Assembly (NCBI RefSeq): GCF_000758585.1
Contig: NZ_CP009281.1
Coordinates: 2,604,001 to 2,668,000, forward strand
DNA: 64,000 nt
Origin: Paenibacillus sp. FSL R5-0345
Lineage (GTDB): Bacteria; Bacillota; Bacilli; Paenibacillales; Paenibacillaceae
Direction: 5' to 3'
Shown: in pieces, positions 8,187 to 18,174 of the stretch
Layout of the letters: every line of letters starts with the position of its first letter
Position numbering within the stretch: the first letter of the stretch is position 1
Notes under the pieces: model-generated
Databases searched by the model: none
The model's input: only the letters and a program-made list of their open reading frames with translations
What the model was told of the DNA's origin: nothing
Translations under genes and position numbers: made by a program

Positions 8187-9791
8187 ATGAGTCAACACAG
8201 TAAGAAAAAGACGGCAAAGAAATGGACGGTGGGTCTGCTGGCAGCGGCTATGGTATTTGGTATTGCTGGCTGCGGGGGAAAAGACGGGAATAATGCTGCG
8301 ACTAGTGAGACGAGCAGTTACAACAAAGAAGGGCTGCCAATTGTTAATGAGCCTGTAACACTAAAGGTACTGACCGTACGTTGGGGAAGCATGGGAGACA
8401 CGTTTACGCAGAACCAATGGTTGAAGGATCTAGAAAAAAATACAAATGTCAAAATCGAATGGCAAGTGATGTCCTCTAATGACTGGGCCGAACAGAAGTC
8501 CATTCTGCTGGCTAGCGGTACACTCCCTGATATTATTCTAGGAAATCAAACCTTCGGTGATTCCGATATCGTTAATAATCTAAGTTTTTTCCGCCCTTTA
8601 GATGATTATATTGAGAAAAATATGCCAAATCTTAAAGCAGCAATGGAAGAAACGCCAGAGTTGAAAAAAATCAGCACATTTCCTGACGGAAAAATCTACT
8701 CACTGCCAACAAGACTTCCATCGCGTCCAAAAAGCTCACGTCAGCCTGTAATTAACAAGACCTGGCTGGACAAATTGGGCTTGAAGGTGCCTGAGACGAT
8801 TGACGAGCTCTATAACGTGCTAAAAGCTTTCAAAGAACAAGATCCGAACGGAAATGGAAAACAAGATGAGATTCCATTTATTGAAATCGGTAATGACTTG
8901 ATCAGTCCCTTCGGAATTGCCGACTTGAATAACAACAATATGATCATCAAGGACGGAAAAGCGATCTATTTCCCTGTTTCGGAGGAGTTCAAAGAAGGTC
9001 TTAAATGGGAAAATAAATTGTATGCGGAAGGATTGTTAGATAAAGAGGTATTCACTCAGGATGATACGATGAGATCGGCGAAGTTCCAAAATCCGGATGC
9101 TCCAATCGTAGGCTTTACGTATCAGTGGACCCCGGACGCTGTGTTTGGTAAATGGAGCGATCAATATGTGACAATTCCACCGATTGCCGGACCGGATGGT
9201 AAGCGTTATACAATCGGTAATCCAATTGGGATGAGTCTTAATCGTAATGAACTGCTGATTACTACTTCTAGTAAGTATCCAGAGGTTGCTGCACGTTGGG
9301 CAGATCAGTTCTACACGAACGAAGCGAGCATTCAGAACTTTTGGGGCGCGATTGGAACTGTAATTAAGAAGAATGATGACAGCACCTATACATTGATGGA
9401 TCCACCGGCTGGAACCAGCGCAGATGCCTGGTATTGGGATCAGTCTCTACGTGATTTCGGACCGAAATATGTGAGCCCGTCCTTTGAACAGAAAATCGTT
9501 CTTAATCCTGAAAGTGGTGATGGACTGAAGCTGCAGCTGGATAAGCTGGGTAGTGAATATGTTACAGAGCCTTTCCCTAACGTTATGTACACCTCCGACG
9601 AGTTCGAGGAGCTGCCAACCTTGACCACGGATATCGACGGTTATGTGAATACAATGCGCGCTCAATTTATTAGCAAAGGTGGAATTGACGAAGGCTGGGA
9701 TGATTATGTCAAACAGCTTAATAAAATGGGGCTTGAAAAATTAGTCAAGATTCGCACAGATGCTTACAGTCGTTATATGAGTGTGAAATAA
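8187..9791 (+). CDS. Sugar ABC transporter substrate-binding lipoprotein (first copy)
   Basis: 534-aa extracellular solute-binding protein of the LplA/YtcQ type (family 1). Signal peptide with a lipobox GIAGC, lipidation at Cys29. Mature part has the usual LTVRWGSMGD start, DIILGNQTFGDSD, and an EF-hand-like calcium loop DPNGNGKQDEIPF typical of this group. The frame extends to a TTG at 8166, but GGGGG at 8173-8177 fits the ATG at 8187. It is first in the importer operon and about four in five residues match the copy at 11783. Substrate is probably an oligosaccharide released by the neighbouring GH30/GH31 type enzymes; not provable from sequence. Confidence 0.92.
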   Translation: MSQHSKKKTAKKWTVGLLAAAMVFGIAGCGGKDGNNAATSETSSYNKEGLPIVNEPVTLKVLTVRWGSMGDTFTQNQWLKDLEKNTNVKIEWQVMSSNDWAEQKSILLASGTLPDIILGNQTFGDSDIVNNLSFFRPLDDYIEKNMPNLKAAMEETPELKKISTFPDGKIYSLPTRLPSRPKSSRQPVINKTWLDKLGLKVPETIDELYNVLKAFKEQDPNGNGKQDEIPFIEIGNDLISPFGIADLNNNNMIIKDGKAIYFPVSEEFKEGLKWENKLYAEGLLDKEVFTQDDTMRSAKFQNPDAPIVGFTYQWTPDAVFGKWSDQYVTIPPIAGPDGKRYTIGNPIGMSLNRNELLITTSSKYPEVAARWADQFYTNEASIQNFWGAIGTVIKKNDDSTYTLMDPPAGTSADAWYWDQSLRDFGPKYVSPSFEQKIVLNPESGDGLKLQLDKLGSEYVTEPFPNVMYTSDEFEELPTLTTDIDGYVNTMRAQFISKGGIDEGWDDYVKQLNKMGLEKLVKIRTDAYSRYMSVK

Positions 9792-9813
9792 CCTATTCGT
9801 CTTTCGAAAAAGG

Positions 9814-9856
9814 TGCTGCCCTACATAAATTTGTGGGGTAGCATTCTCTATTTTTA
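9814..9856 (+). terminator. Hairpin between binding protein and permease genes
   Basis: TGCTGCCCTACA (9814-) pairs with TTGTGGGGTAGCA (to 9843), then a TTCTCTATTTTT tail. Such leaky hairpins after the first importer gene raise binding-protein mRNA over permease mRNA. Confidence 0.55.
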
Positions 9857-9872
9857 ATAAGGAGGGGATGTT

Positions 9873-10796
9873 ATGAAATCTGATCCAATTCATTTGAGTC
9901 GGAAACTCGGACAAATCAAACAAAACTGGGGTCTTTATCTATTGCTTTTTCCAGCTATAGTTCTGACGTTATTATTCGCGTATAAACCCATGTATGGGGT
10001 ACTCATTGCATTCAAGGATTATAGCCCAGCCTTGGGTATAGGCGGCAGCCCGTGGGCCGGATTCAAATACTTCGAGAAGTTCTTTAATTCCTATCAATTT
10101 TCTGCCACGATCAAAAATACGCTAATCATCAGTGTGTACAGTCTGATTACGTTTCCGATTCCGATTATACTTGCGCTGATGGTTAACCAGATGAGACCTA
10201 ACCGTTTTAGACGGTTTTTCCAGACAGTATCCTATATGCCTCACTTTATCTCTACGGTAGTTATGGTGGGCTTAATGATGATTCTGTTCTCACCTAGCAC
10301 CGGACTGCTGGGCAATATCTATAGTCTTTTTGGAAAAGAAGCTCCTGATCTAATGGGCTCTGCGGGATTATTCAGCAGTGTGTACGTCTGGTCGGATGTG
10401 TGGCAGCATGTCGGCTGGGACAGTATTATCTTTATCGCTGCGCTCTCTGCTGTTGATCCTAGCTTGTACGAGGCTGCAACCGTGGACGGCGCTAGTCGAA
10501 TGCATAAAGTTCGTTATATCGATATTCCGATGCTGATGCCAACAGCGATAACTTTGCTTATCCTGAGGGTCGGGGGACTGCTTGGGGTTGGATTTGAAAA
10601 AGTGTATCTAATGCAAAATGACTTAAACATCACCTCAAGTGAAATTCTCTCTACTTATGTCTACAAAATTGGTCTGCTCAGCAGCCAGTATAGCTTTTCG
10701 TCAGCGATCAACCTGTTCAACACGGTCATTAATTTTATTTTATTAATCATGGTCAATCAGATTTCTAAAAAATTAAGTGAAAATAGCTTGTGGTAG
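9873..10796 (+). CDS. Sugar ABC transporter permease, LplB/UgpA type
   Basis: 307-aa inner-membrane permease with six predicted helices. N-terminal segment NWGLYLLLFPAIVLTLLFAYKPMYGVLIAF and the EAA coupling loop YEAATVDGASRMHKVRYIDIP (about residue 205-225) are both typical of CUT1 permeases. GGAGGGG stands before the ATG. It pairs with the next permease to form the channel; the ATPase must come from elsewhere in the genome, as usual for this family, which shares MsmX-like subunits. Confidence 0.93.
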   Translation: MKSDPIHLSRKLGQIKQNWGLYLLLFPAIVLTLLFAYKPMYGVLIAFKDYSPALGIGGSPWAGFKYFEKFFNSYQFSATIKNTLIISVYSLITFPIPIILALMVNQMRPNRFRRFFQTVSYMPHFISTVVMVGLMMILFSPSTGLLGNIYSLFGKEAPDLMGSAGLFSSVYVWSDVWQHVGWDSIIFIAALSAVDPSLYEAATVDGASRMHKVRYIDIPMLMPTAITLLILRVGGLLGVGFEKVYLMQNDLNITSSEILSTYVYKIGLLSSQYSFSSAINLFNTVINFILLIMVNQISKKLSENSLW

Positions 10797-10813
10797 AAGG
10801 GAGGAGCATTGAA

Positions 10814-11737
10814 ATGGGCGTATTAGAGACAGCGACTAAAGGAAATGTAGGAAAAATAAAGAAGAATCGCTCTTCGGATACTATAATGGAAATTGTGATG
10901 TATGTAATCTCGGCAATTTTTCTAATCATCCTGATCTATCCGTTGTATTTTATCGTTATTGCTTCGTTCAGTGATCCTTCCGCAGTGGCAGGCGGGCAGG
11001 TTTGGTTATTTCCTAAAGGCTTCACCTTCGATGGTTATAAAGAGCTGCTGCGTCATGAAAATATTTGGATCGGCTACTGGAATACCATCCTGTACACGGT
11101 GGTTGGGACTGCAATCGGCTTAGTAGTAAATATCTCAGCAGCCTATGCTTTGTCGAGAAAGGACCTTGTGGGACGGAAATATATTTCGCTGTTTTTCATC
11201 TTTACCATGTTCTTTAACGGTGGGTTGATTCCTACTTTTTTAACGGTTCGTGATTTCCATCTCTATGATACTTTCTTGGTTATGGTACTGCCTTTTGCAG
11301 TTGGAGTCTTTAATATCATAGTGGCACGAACTTTTTTCCAGACTAGTATTCCGGGCGATTTATGGGAAGCAGCACAGATTGATGGTTGTGGCAATCTCCG
11401 TTATTTTGCACAGATAGTTCTACCGTTGTCGAAGGCTATTATTGCAGTGTTAGGTTTATGGATCGCTGTAGGTTATTGGAATTCATATTTTAATGCCTTG
11501 ATTTATTTGAAAAATCCTAATATGTATCCGCTGCAGCTGATCCTGCGAAATATTCTGATTACCAATCAGATGCAGTCTGGTATGGGGACCGGTGAAGCCG
11601 CACAAATCGCGTTACGGCTCGCCAATATGATGCGGTATTCGGTGATTATCGTAGCAACTGTTCCAATTATGTGTGTATACCCATTTGTGCAAAAATACTT
11701 TAACCAAGGGGTAATGATCGGCGCAGTGAAGGAATAA
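10814..11737 (+). CDS. Sugar ABC transporter permease, LplC/YtcP type
   Basis: 307-aa partner permease, six helices. Contains YPLYFIVIASFSDP near the N-terminus and the EAA loop WEAAQIDGCGNLRYFAQIVLP. The frame is open from a GTG at 10790 that overlaps the previous gene, but GGGAGG (10799-10804) lies nine bases before the ATG at 10814, which gives MGVLETATKG. Cytoplasmic coupling helix faces the shared ATPase. Translation is probably coupled to the upstream permease. Confidence 0.93.
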   Translation: MGVLETATKGNVGKIKKNRSSDTIMEIVMYVISAIFLIILIYPLYFIVIASFSDPSAVAGGQVWLFPKGFTFDGYKELLRHENIWIGYWNTILYTVVGTAIGLVVNISAAYALSRKDLVGRKYISLFFIFTMFFNGGLIPTFLTVRDFHLYDTFLVMVLPFAVGVFNIIVARTFFQTSIPGDLWEAAQIDGCGNLRYFAQIVLPLSKAIIAVLGLWIAVGYWNSYFNALIYLKNPNMYPLQLILRNILITNQMQSGMGTGEAAQIALRLANMMRYSVIIVATVPIMCVYPFVQKYFNQGVMIGAVKE

Positions 11738-11782
11738 GTTCTTCTACTTTTCTACTAACATTTGTGAGGGAGCAAGACCGTA

Positions 11783-13387
11783 ATGAAAAAGCAACCCAAA
11801 AACAGTATCAATAGAACAATCACCGTCATTCTTCTAGTGACAACGTTGCTTGCTGGCCTTACAGCCTGTAAAGGGGATAAAGGGGTAAACTCTGTTGAAT
11901 CTGATCCGGGTCAATTTCATAAAGAAGGTTTGCCAATCGTGGATAAGCCCATGACGCTGAAGGTTCTAACGGTTCGGTGGGGAAGCATGGGAGATAACTT
12001 TATCCAGAATCAATGGCTGAAGGATTTGGAAAAAAATACGAATGTCAAAATCGAATGGCAGGTGATGTCTGCTAATGATTGGAGTGAGCGTAAGTCCATT
12101 ATGCTGGCAAGCGGTACACTTCCAGATATCATTTTAGGGAGTGAGACCTTCGGAGATTCGGATATCGTCAATAATTTAAGCTTATTCAGGCCGCTTGATG
12201 ACTATATCGAAAGCTATATGCCTAACCTCAAAGCAGCCATGCAGGAAGAGCCTGAATTGAAAAAAATCAGTACTTTTCCTGACGGGAAAATCTACTCTTT
12301 GCCTGCAAGATTACCTTTACGTCCTAAAAGCTCGCGCCAACCCGTGATTAACAAAACCTGGCTGGATAAATTGGGATTGAAGGTTCCCGATACGATAGAT
12401 GATCTATACAACGTGCTAAAAGCATTTAAAGAACGCGACCCTAATGGGAATGGAAGGCTGGATGAGATACCAGTTATCGAAGTAAGTAATGATCTCATCA
12501 GTCCCTTCGGAATCACGGATCTGAACAATAACTTTATGGTCGTCCAGGATGGAAATGCGGTATATTACCCTGTTTCAGAGGCGTACAAAGAAGGGCTCAA
12601 ATGGGAGCATAAATTATTTATCGAAGGTTTGCTTGATAAAGAGTTATTCACGCAAGATGAAACGATGAGATCAGCCAAGTTTCTTAATCCGGATGCTCCT
12701 ATCGTAGGGTTCTCATATCAGTGGACACCGGATGCCGTGTTTGGCAAATGGAGTGATCAATATGTCACGATTCCCCCGATTGCAGGTCCGGATGGTAAGC
12801 GCTACACCATAGGAAATCCGTATGGAATGAATCTGGAGCGTAACGAGCTGCTAATTTCCACTTCTTGCAAATACCCAGAGATTGCTGCCCGCTGGGCTGA
12901 CCAGTTCTATACCAATGAAGCAAGTATTCAAAATTTCTGGGGAGCGATAGACACCGTTATTAAGAAAAATATTAACGGTTCTTATACATTGATGGACCCA
13001 CCGATGGGTACCAGTGCTGATGCCTGGTATTGGGATCAATCACTCCGGGATTTCGGGCCGAAATATGTCAGTCCAGTGTTTGAAAAATCCATCTTTCTAA
13101 ACCCAAAAACCGGAGATGGACTGAAGCTGCAGCTCGATAAGCTGGGTAGTGATTATACAACGCCCCCTTTCCCTGATGTAATGTATACCGCTGAAGAGTT
13201 TCAGCTCCTGCCGACTTTGACAACGGATATCGATAGTTACGTCAATACAATGCGTGCTCAGTTTATAATTACAGGTGAAATTGACGAGGGCTGGGCTGAT
13301 TATGTAAGACAGCTGCGGGGAATGGGACTGGATAAGCTGGTTAAAATTCGTACCGATGCTTACAGTCGTTATGTGAATGTAGAATAG
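11783..13387 (+). CDS. Sugar ABC transporter substrate-binding lipoprotein (second copy)
   Basis: 534 aa, same length as the protein at 8187 and collinear with it without obvious gaps after the signal peptide. Lipobox LTAC with Cys29. Shares the blocks LTVRWGSMGD, NDLISPFGI, GFxYQWTPDAVFGKWSDQY and the calcium loop DPNGNGRLDEIP. The two genes bracket the two permeases, so they stem from a duplication. Changes cluster in signal peptide and in surface positions; the ligand cleft seems conserved, suggesting related ligands or a dosage role. GTGAGGGAGC precedes the ATG. Confidence 0.92.
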   Translation: MKKQPKNSINRTITVILLVTTLLAGLTACKGDKGVNSVESDPGQFHKEGLPIVDKPMTLKVLTVRWGSMGDNFIQNQWLKDLEKNTNVKIEWQVMSANDWSERKSIMLASGTLPDIILGSETFGDSDIVNNLSLFRPLDDYIESYMPNLKAAMQEEPELKKISTFPDGKIYSLPARLPLRPKSSRQPVINKTWLDKLGLKVPDTIDDLYNVLKAFKERDPNGNGRLDEIPVIEVSNDLISPFGITDLNNNFMVVQDGNAVYYPVSEAYKEGLKWEHKLFIEGLLDKELFTQDETMRSAKFLNPDAPIVGFSYQWTPDAVFGKWSDQYVTIPPIAGPDGKRYTIGNPYGMNLERNELLISTSCKYPEIAARWADQFYTNEASIQNFWGAIDTVIKKNINGSYTLMDPPMGTSADAWYWDQSLRDFGPKYVSPVFEKSIFLNPKTGDGLKLQLDKLGSDYTTPPFPDVMYTAEEFQLLPTLTTDIDSYVNTMRAQFIITGEIDEGWADYVRQLRGMGLDKLVKIRTDAYSRYVNVE

Positions 13388-13407
13388 AAAGAAGAGAGGG
13401 TCACCCG

Positions 13408-15825
13408 ATGGAACATACGATGAAAGAGCCAAATCCTTTGGCGATCTCATTAAAGCTGCAAGCTGAACCATGCGGTAGAGCTGACGCGATCATTCAGGGG
13501 GAGCGCTATCGATTCACTGTACTAACTCCGGAGCTTATCCGGATGGAATACAGTGAGGAGGGGTGTTTCGAAGATCGGGCGTCGCAGACCGTTGTGAATC
13601 GCAATTTTCCTGTTCCGAAATTTCGCGTAATTGATCTGGGAAATAAGCTTGAATTGATAACGGATCGTCTTCATTTAACCTATGATAAGAAGCCCTTCTC
13701 CCGGCATGGCCTCAGCATTCGAATAAGAAACGAAGCGGGTCACCTAATGAGTGTCTGGAATTACGGTGATCCAGTGCAAGACTTGAGAGGGACGGCACGT
13801 ACATTGGATAATGCTGATGGTGCTATTCCACTTGAGCACGGACTGCTCTCGCGTTCCGGGTTTACGTTAGTGGATGACAGCAGCTCTCTTATCCTTGAAG
13901 AGGATGGACGGGTTGAACTGCGGTTGCAAGAAGCCCTCGACTTTTATTTTTTTGGTTATGGCCATGATTATTTGAAGTGCTTAAAGGATTTCTATCATCT
14001 TTGCGGTAGTACCCCTCTATTACCACGTTATGCTCTTGGCAACTGGTGGAGCCGATATTATCCATATTCAGAAGTAGAATATAAAGCTCTAGTGGAACGG
14101 TTTGAAAGTGAGCAAATCCCTTTTTCCGTCGCAGTTATGGATATGGATTGGCATCTTGTCCATATTGATCCACAGTACGGCAGCGGATGGACGGGCTATA
14201 CATGGAACAGAGATCTGTTCCCAGACCCGCAGAGGTTTTTATCATGGCTACATGAAAGAGGACTTCGTGTGACGCTCAACGTGCATCCTGCTGATGGCGT
14301 AAGGGCGTTTGAAGATCCTTATCTAGCTATTGCTGCGGAGTTGGGCTTGGACCCGGAAAAAGGTGATGCTGTGGAATTTGATATCACGGATCCGAATTTT
14401 TTACGGGCATACTTTAAGTTTCTGCATCATCCGCTTGAGGATGAAGGTGTGGATTTCTGGTGGATTGATTGGCAGCAGGGGGGAGTGACTAAAGTACCGG
14501 GACTAGATCCGCTCTGGATGCTGAACCATTATCACTATCTAGACAGCGGTCGGCGAGGGAACAGGAAGCTTACTTTCTCCCGTTATGCAGGTCTTGGCAG
14601 CCATCGTTATCCTGTAGGATTCTCTGGCGATACCATTGTCACTTGGGAATCTCTGGATTTCCAGCCTTACTTCACAGCTAACGCCGCAAACGTCGGTTAT
14701 GGTTGGTGGAGCCATGATATCGGGGGCCACATGAATGGCTACTTAGACGATGAATTGGCGATACGCTGGGTGCAATTCGGTGTGTTTTCGCCTATTCTGC
14801 GGTTACATAGCTCCGCAAGTGCCTTCAACAGTAAAGAGCCATGGCGGTTCAATAAGATTGCCGCGGACGTAATGAAGGATTACCTGCGCTTGCGGCACAG
14901 TTTACTACCCTATTTGTACACAATGAATCGTTATGCCAGCCGCGATAGTCTTCCGCTAGTCCGGCCCATGTATTATCATCATGCGCAGCGGAATGAAGCC
15001 TATGAAGTGCCAAATGAATATTACTTTGGTACTGAAATCATTGTGTGTCCGATTACTCAGCCGGTCAACTCCAAGGTAGGCGTTGCCGAATTTAAGGCTT
15101 GGCTACCAAAAGGAATCTGGATAGATTTCTTTAACGGAAGAGTGTATGACGGTGGAAGAAAACTTTCACTCTATCGTAATCTGGAGAATATTCCTGTATT
15201 AGCAAAAGCGGGTGCTATCGTTCCTCTGGCGGATCTGACGGAATATACCTCATTAGTGGATAATCCGAGATCTATGGAGGTACGTGTGTTTGCTGGAGGC
15301 AGTGGTCATTTTCATCTCTGGGAGGATGAGGGCGATACTGCAGAGGATCGGGATGAGCAATGGTGCGACACGGAAATGATTATGGAGATAGGCGAAAAAG
15401 CCAGCTTCAAGATACTCCCTGCTAAGGGAAACACAGAGGCTGTGCCTGAACGACGGTCATGGAAGCTATCCTTTGTCGGCTTTGCGGATACCAAGGTCCA
15501 AGTACTCGCTTGCGGCACAGTAATCACAGCAGAAATGGGATACAACGAAGCTACGCATACACTAACGATCATGATCTCGGATCTAGCGGTCGACCAATCA
15601 CTGGAGGTAATGTTCGCAGATGCTAGGATAGCTGTGAATTCAGTTGATGAAGAGGTGTTCAACCTACTGAATCGTGCGCAAATTCTTTTTCAAATGAAAG
15701 AACATATTTACCGCGTAATCCAAGAATCATCAACACCGACGGCAGCATTAAGCGCTCTTAGCTCAATGGATCTTGAACATTCGTTGTATGGAGCGTTATG
15801 CGAAATACTGACGGCCAGGTTATAA
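13408..15825 (+). CDS. Glycoside hydrolase family 31 (alpha-glucosidase/alpha-xylosidase-like)
   Basis: 805-aa retaining alpha-glycosidase. N-terminal beta-sandwich (about 1-215), TIM barrel from YALGNWWSRYYPYS, with FSVAVMDMDWH, nucleophile D354 in FWWIDWQQGG and acid/base D408 in GFSGDT; then WWSHDIGGHMNG and C-terminal sandwiches. No signal peptide, so it acts in the cytoplasm on imported sugars. It starts 21 bases after the binding-protein gene with GAGAGGG upstream and belongs to the importer operon. The exact specificity (glucose or xylose at the non-reducing end) cannot be fixed by eye. Confidence 0.92.
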   Translation: MEHTMKEPNPLAISLKLQAEPCGRADAIIQGERYRFTVLTPELIRMEYSEEGCFEDRASQTVVNRNFPVPKFRVIDLGNKLELITDRLHLTYDKKPFSRHGLSIRIRNEAGHLMSVWNYGDPVQDLRGTARTLDNADGAIPLEHGLLSRSGFTLVDDSSSLILEEDGRVELRLQEALDFYFFGYGHDYLKCLKDFYHLCGSTPLLPRYALGNWWSRYYPYSEVEYKALVERFESEQIPFSVAVMDMDWHLVHIDPQYGSGWTGYTWNRDLFPDPQRFLSWLHERGLRVTLNVHPADGVRAFEDPYLAIAAELGLDPEKGDAVEFDITDPNFLRAYFKFLHHPLEDEGVDFWWIDWQQGGVTKVPGLDPLWMLNHYHYLDSGRRGNRKLTFSRYAGLGSHRYPVGFSGDTIVTWESLDFQPYFTANAANVGYGWWSHDIGGHMNGYLDDELAIRWVQFGVFSPILRLHSSASAFNSKEPWRFNKIAADVMKDYLRLRHSLLPYLYTMNRYASRDSLPLVRPMYYHHAQRNEAYEVPNEYYFGTEIIVCPITQPVNSKVGVAEFKAWLPKGIWIDFFNGRVYDGGRKLSLYRNLENIPVLAKAGAIVPLADLTEYTSLVDNPRSMEVRVFAGGSGHFHLWEDEGDTAEDRDEQWCDTEMIMEIGEKASFKILPAKGNTEAVPERRSWKLSFVGFADTKVQVLACGTVITAEMGYNEATHTLTIMISDLAVDQSLEVMFADARIAVNSVDEEVFNLLNRAQILFQMKEHIYRVIQESSTPTAALSALSSMDLEHSLYGALCEILTARL

Positions 15826-15850
15826 GCAATTGTTGTCTCTTAATTAAATT

Positions 15851-15900
15851 AAGGAGGTTCTCTCTATGCGCTTCGCATAAAGAGAACCTCCTTATCTTTT
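15851..15900. terminator. Strong bidirectional terminator between GH31 and GH30
   Basis: A 20-bp stem, AAGGAGGTTCTCTCTATGCG against its near-perfect complement at 15874-15893, with a CTT loop. A-rich before, T-rich after. The left arm contains an AAGGAGG ribosome-site sequence that would be hidden in the stem. Confidence 0.85.
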
Positions 15901-17243
15901 TACTTTATTAGCAGTGTCTGAATGGCATGAGCCGGAATTATGTTCTCAGCTAAGCTGTCATGGAAGCGAAGCGTGAACGGAAGCTCTTGTTCCGTGCGGT
16001 TCATAACGATAACAGCAATAGTACCATCAGGATTACGGAAAGCTGTAGTTTCAAGCTTATCAGTATATTTGGAATGTCCAATGCGTTTAGCACCTGGACG
16101 AATATATTTACTGAAATGCCCGATGTAATAGAAGGAGCTCTCAAAAGTAATTTCATCGTTTTTTGTATCCCCGATAATTGGAGCATCGCAGTAGTTACCT
16201 ACATGGTTAGGTCCGCCTTGCTCGTCCAAAACAATATTCCAGTCGGTCCAGCTCGACATCCAGTTGTTCAGATTGCCAATGATATCATGACCGTAACGTT
16301 CACCGGTGTTCCACGAGCCGAGATGAACGCCACCTTCTTGGCAGCCCTCGCTGAAGAACAGCTTTTTATCTGGAAAACGATCATGTACGGCTGATAGGGC
16401 TTCGAAGTGATCGCCGGAGTACCAGTGGAAGCAAATTCCCCAAATGTACTTGGAAGCCTCTTGATCTTCAAAAGCAACCTTGGCACGATAATAGACGCGT
16501 TCCTTGTTATGATCCCAGATCATAACCTTTACATGAGCCAAGCCGGCTTGTTCCAAGGCTGGTCCTAAGTAATCCCGAACAAAATCCTTTTCTTCTTCGG
16601 CGGTATAAAGGCAGGAGTCCCATATTTGAACAGCTTTTGCTTCGTTCTGAACACTAACGGCCCAAATATCAATGCCTTCAGCAGCATAAGCCTGAATATA
16701 TTTAACGAACATGTTGGCCCAAGCCTCACGGTATTCAGGCTTAAGAGCTCCGCCTCCGTTCATTTGCCCGTTTGTCTTCATGAATGCTGGAGGACTCCAA
16801 GGAGAAGAGAACAAACGGAAATCTTCACCGACAGCTGCTGCAGCATTTTTAATTAGAGGGATAATTGAGTCTTGATCTCTGGAAATATCGAACGAACGCA
16901 GCTCAGCATCGCCTTCTTCTACATAAGCATAGTTGCCCAGTGAGAAGTCGCAGCTTTGGATATGCGAGCGGCATAAAGTATATCCAATGCCATGCTCAGG
17001 ATCAAAATAAGCTTTGATGATTTCATTCTGTTTGGCTTCACTTAGTTTAGCAATGGTAACAGCAGATGCCTCTGTCAGTGCACCGCCAAAACCTTCAATT
17101 TCCTGATACTCCAGATCATCATAGATATTGATGAGCTCTGATTCGACACCCGACGTATCCGGCAGGAAGATCAGAGGGTCTTTTTCTGTTAAACGGTCGG
17201 TAGTTTCTTTTGCTGTTTGAATGACGCGAACGATTTTACTCAT
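15900..17243 (-). CDS. Glycoside hydrolase family 30 (glucosylceramidase-like)
   Basis: 447-aa retaining beta-glycosidase. IEGFGGALTEASA opens the barrel; acid/base E201 in VSVQNEAKAVQIW and nucleophile E299 in KLFFSEGCQEGG; C-terminal beta domain ends AIQTLLIK. No signal peptide, so probably intracellular. The frame begins at 17300, but AGGAGG lies 12 bases before the ATG at 17243 and the protein from there (MSKIVRVIQTAKET) matches family starts. Convergent with GH31 and divergent from the AraC gene, which may regulate it. Likely substrates are beta-1,6 or beta-xylosidic disaccharides; undetermined. Confidence 0.9.
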   Translation of the reverse strand: MSKIVRVIQTAKETTDRLTEKDPLIFLPDTSGVESELINIYDDLEYQEIEGFGGALTEASAVTIAKLSEAKQNEIIKAYFDPEHGIGYTLCRSHIQSCDFSLGNYAYVEEGDAELRSFDISRDQDSIIPLIKNAAAAVGEDFRLFSSPWSPPAFMKTNGQMNGGGALKPEYREAWANMFVKYIQAYAAEGIDIWAVSVQNEAKAVQIWDSCLYTAEEEKDFVRDYLGPALEQAGLAHVKVMIWDHNKERVYYRAKVAFEDQEASKYIWGICFHWYSGDHFEALSAVHDRFPDKKLFFSEGCQEGGVHLGSWNTGERYGHDIIGNLNNWMSSWTDWNIVLDEQGGPNHVGNYCDAPIIGDTKNDEITFESSFYYIGHFSKYIRPGAKRIGHSKYTDKLETTAFRNPDGTIAVIVMNRTEQELPFTLRFHDSLAENIIPAHAIQTLLIK

Positions 17244-17377
17244 AAGGGTTGGTAACCTCCTGTACATATAAATTCTGTCTTTATTATAGAAGGAGATCAA
17301 CCGTTCTTTGAAGAAACTATATGGCTAAGAACCTCAACAATCTGGTCATCGACTACTAAGAGTAGAGGAGTGATGCT

Positions 17378-18172
17378 ATGGAAACTAATAGTGTCCAAAT
17401 AAGTCTTTGTGGATTTATCCGCCATATTCAGCCTTTTAGGCAATTATATCGCAGTGGGCTTGATACCTATATCATCAGGCTGCAAGCAGAAGGGGAATGT
17501 GAGGTTCTCATCGATGGAGACATGGTAACCGTGGTGCCTGGTGATCTGTTATTATTTAAGCCCCAGGATATATATGATCTGAGAATCGGTGAAAAGAAAA
17601 GCCCTCTGGGACATAGTGTGGACTATTTTGTAATGTGTACAGGAGAATGGGTGGATCACTGGTGGAACCTGCGCGAAAGACCGAAGAAAGTTAGAATTGC
17701 GGATGATGGCAAGCTGCAAAGTATATGGCAACAGCTTGATCTGGAGCATAGAAGACTTGATGGAGGCAGTCCAGAAATACTTGAAGCGTTATTTAAGGCT
17801 TTATGTTTACTGCTGGATCGGGCGATTGAAGAGGCGCCTGCTTCATCATCGGCCTCGCTTCTACACGGACTCAAAATGAAGAGTTATGTGGAGGAGCATG
17901 CTACATCAGAGATCAGGCTAAAGGACGTAGCTGCTCATGCCGGAATTAGTGTAACGAGGGCCGTGCATTTATTCAAAATTCAATTTGGCTATTCTATTAT
18001 GCAATATGCAGGGCAAATTCGGCTTGCTATGGCACTGCGGTTAATGGACAACACTAATTACACTTTAGAGCGAATCGCAGAGGAGACCGGGTTCGGAAGC
18101 TACACCTATTTCCACAGGGTATTTCGGGATCGTTATGGGGTGTCGCCGGGCATCTATCGAAAGAGAGAGTAG
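17378..18172 (+). CDS. AraC family transcriptional regulator
   Basis: 264 aa. N-terminal cupin-like sugar-binding half (ECEVLIDGDMVTVVPGDLLLFKPQDIYDL shows the beta-barrel pattern) and C-terminal double helix-turn-helix from about residue 165: RLKDVAAHAGISVTRAVHLFK and IAEETGFGSYTYFHRVFRDRYGVSPG. GAGGAG lies before the ATG. It is divergent from the GH30 gene at 15900 and so is its likely local regulator; it could also act on the importer operon. It is separate from the YesN-type regulator at 4582. Confidence 0.9.
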   Translation: METNSVQISLCGFIRHIQPFRQLYRSGLDTYIIRLQAEGECEVLIDGDMVTVVPGDLLLFKPQDIYDLRIGEKKSPLGHSVDYFVMCTGEWVDHWWNLRERPKKVRIADDGKLQSIWQQLDLEHRRLDGGSPEILEALFKALCLLLDRAIEEAPASSSASLLHGLKMKSYVEEHATSEIRLKDVAAHAGISVTRAVHLFKIQFGYSIMQYAGQIRLAMALRLMDNTNYTLERIAEETGFGSYTYFHRVFRDRYGVSPGIYRKRE

Positions 18173-18174
18173 TA

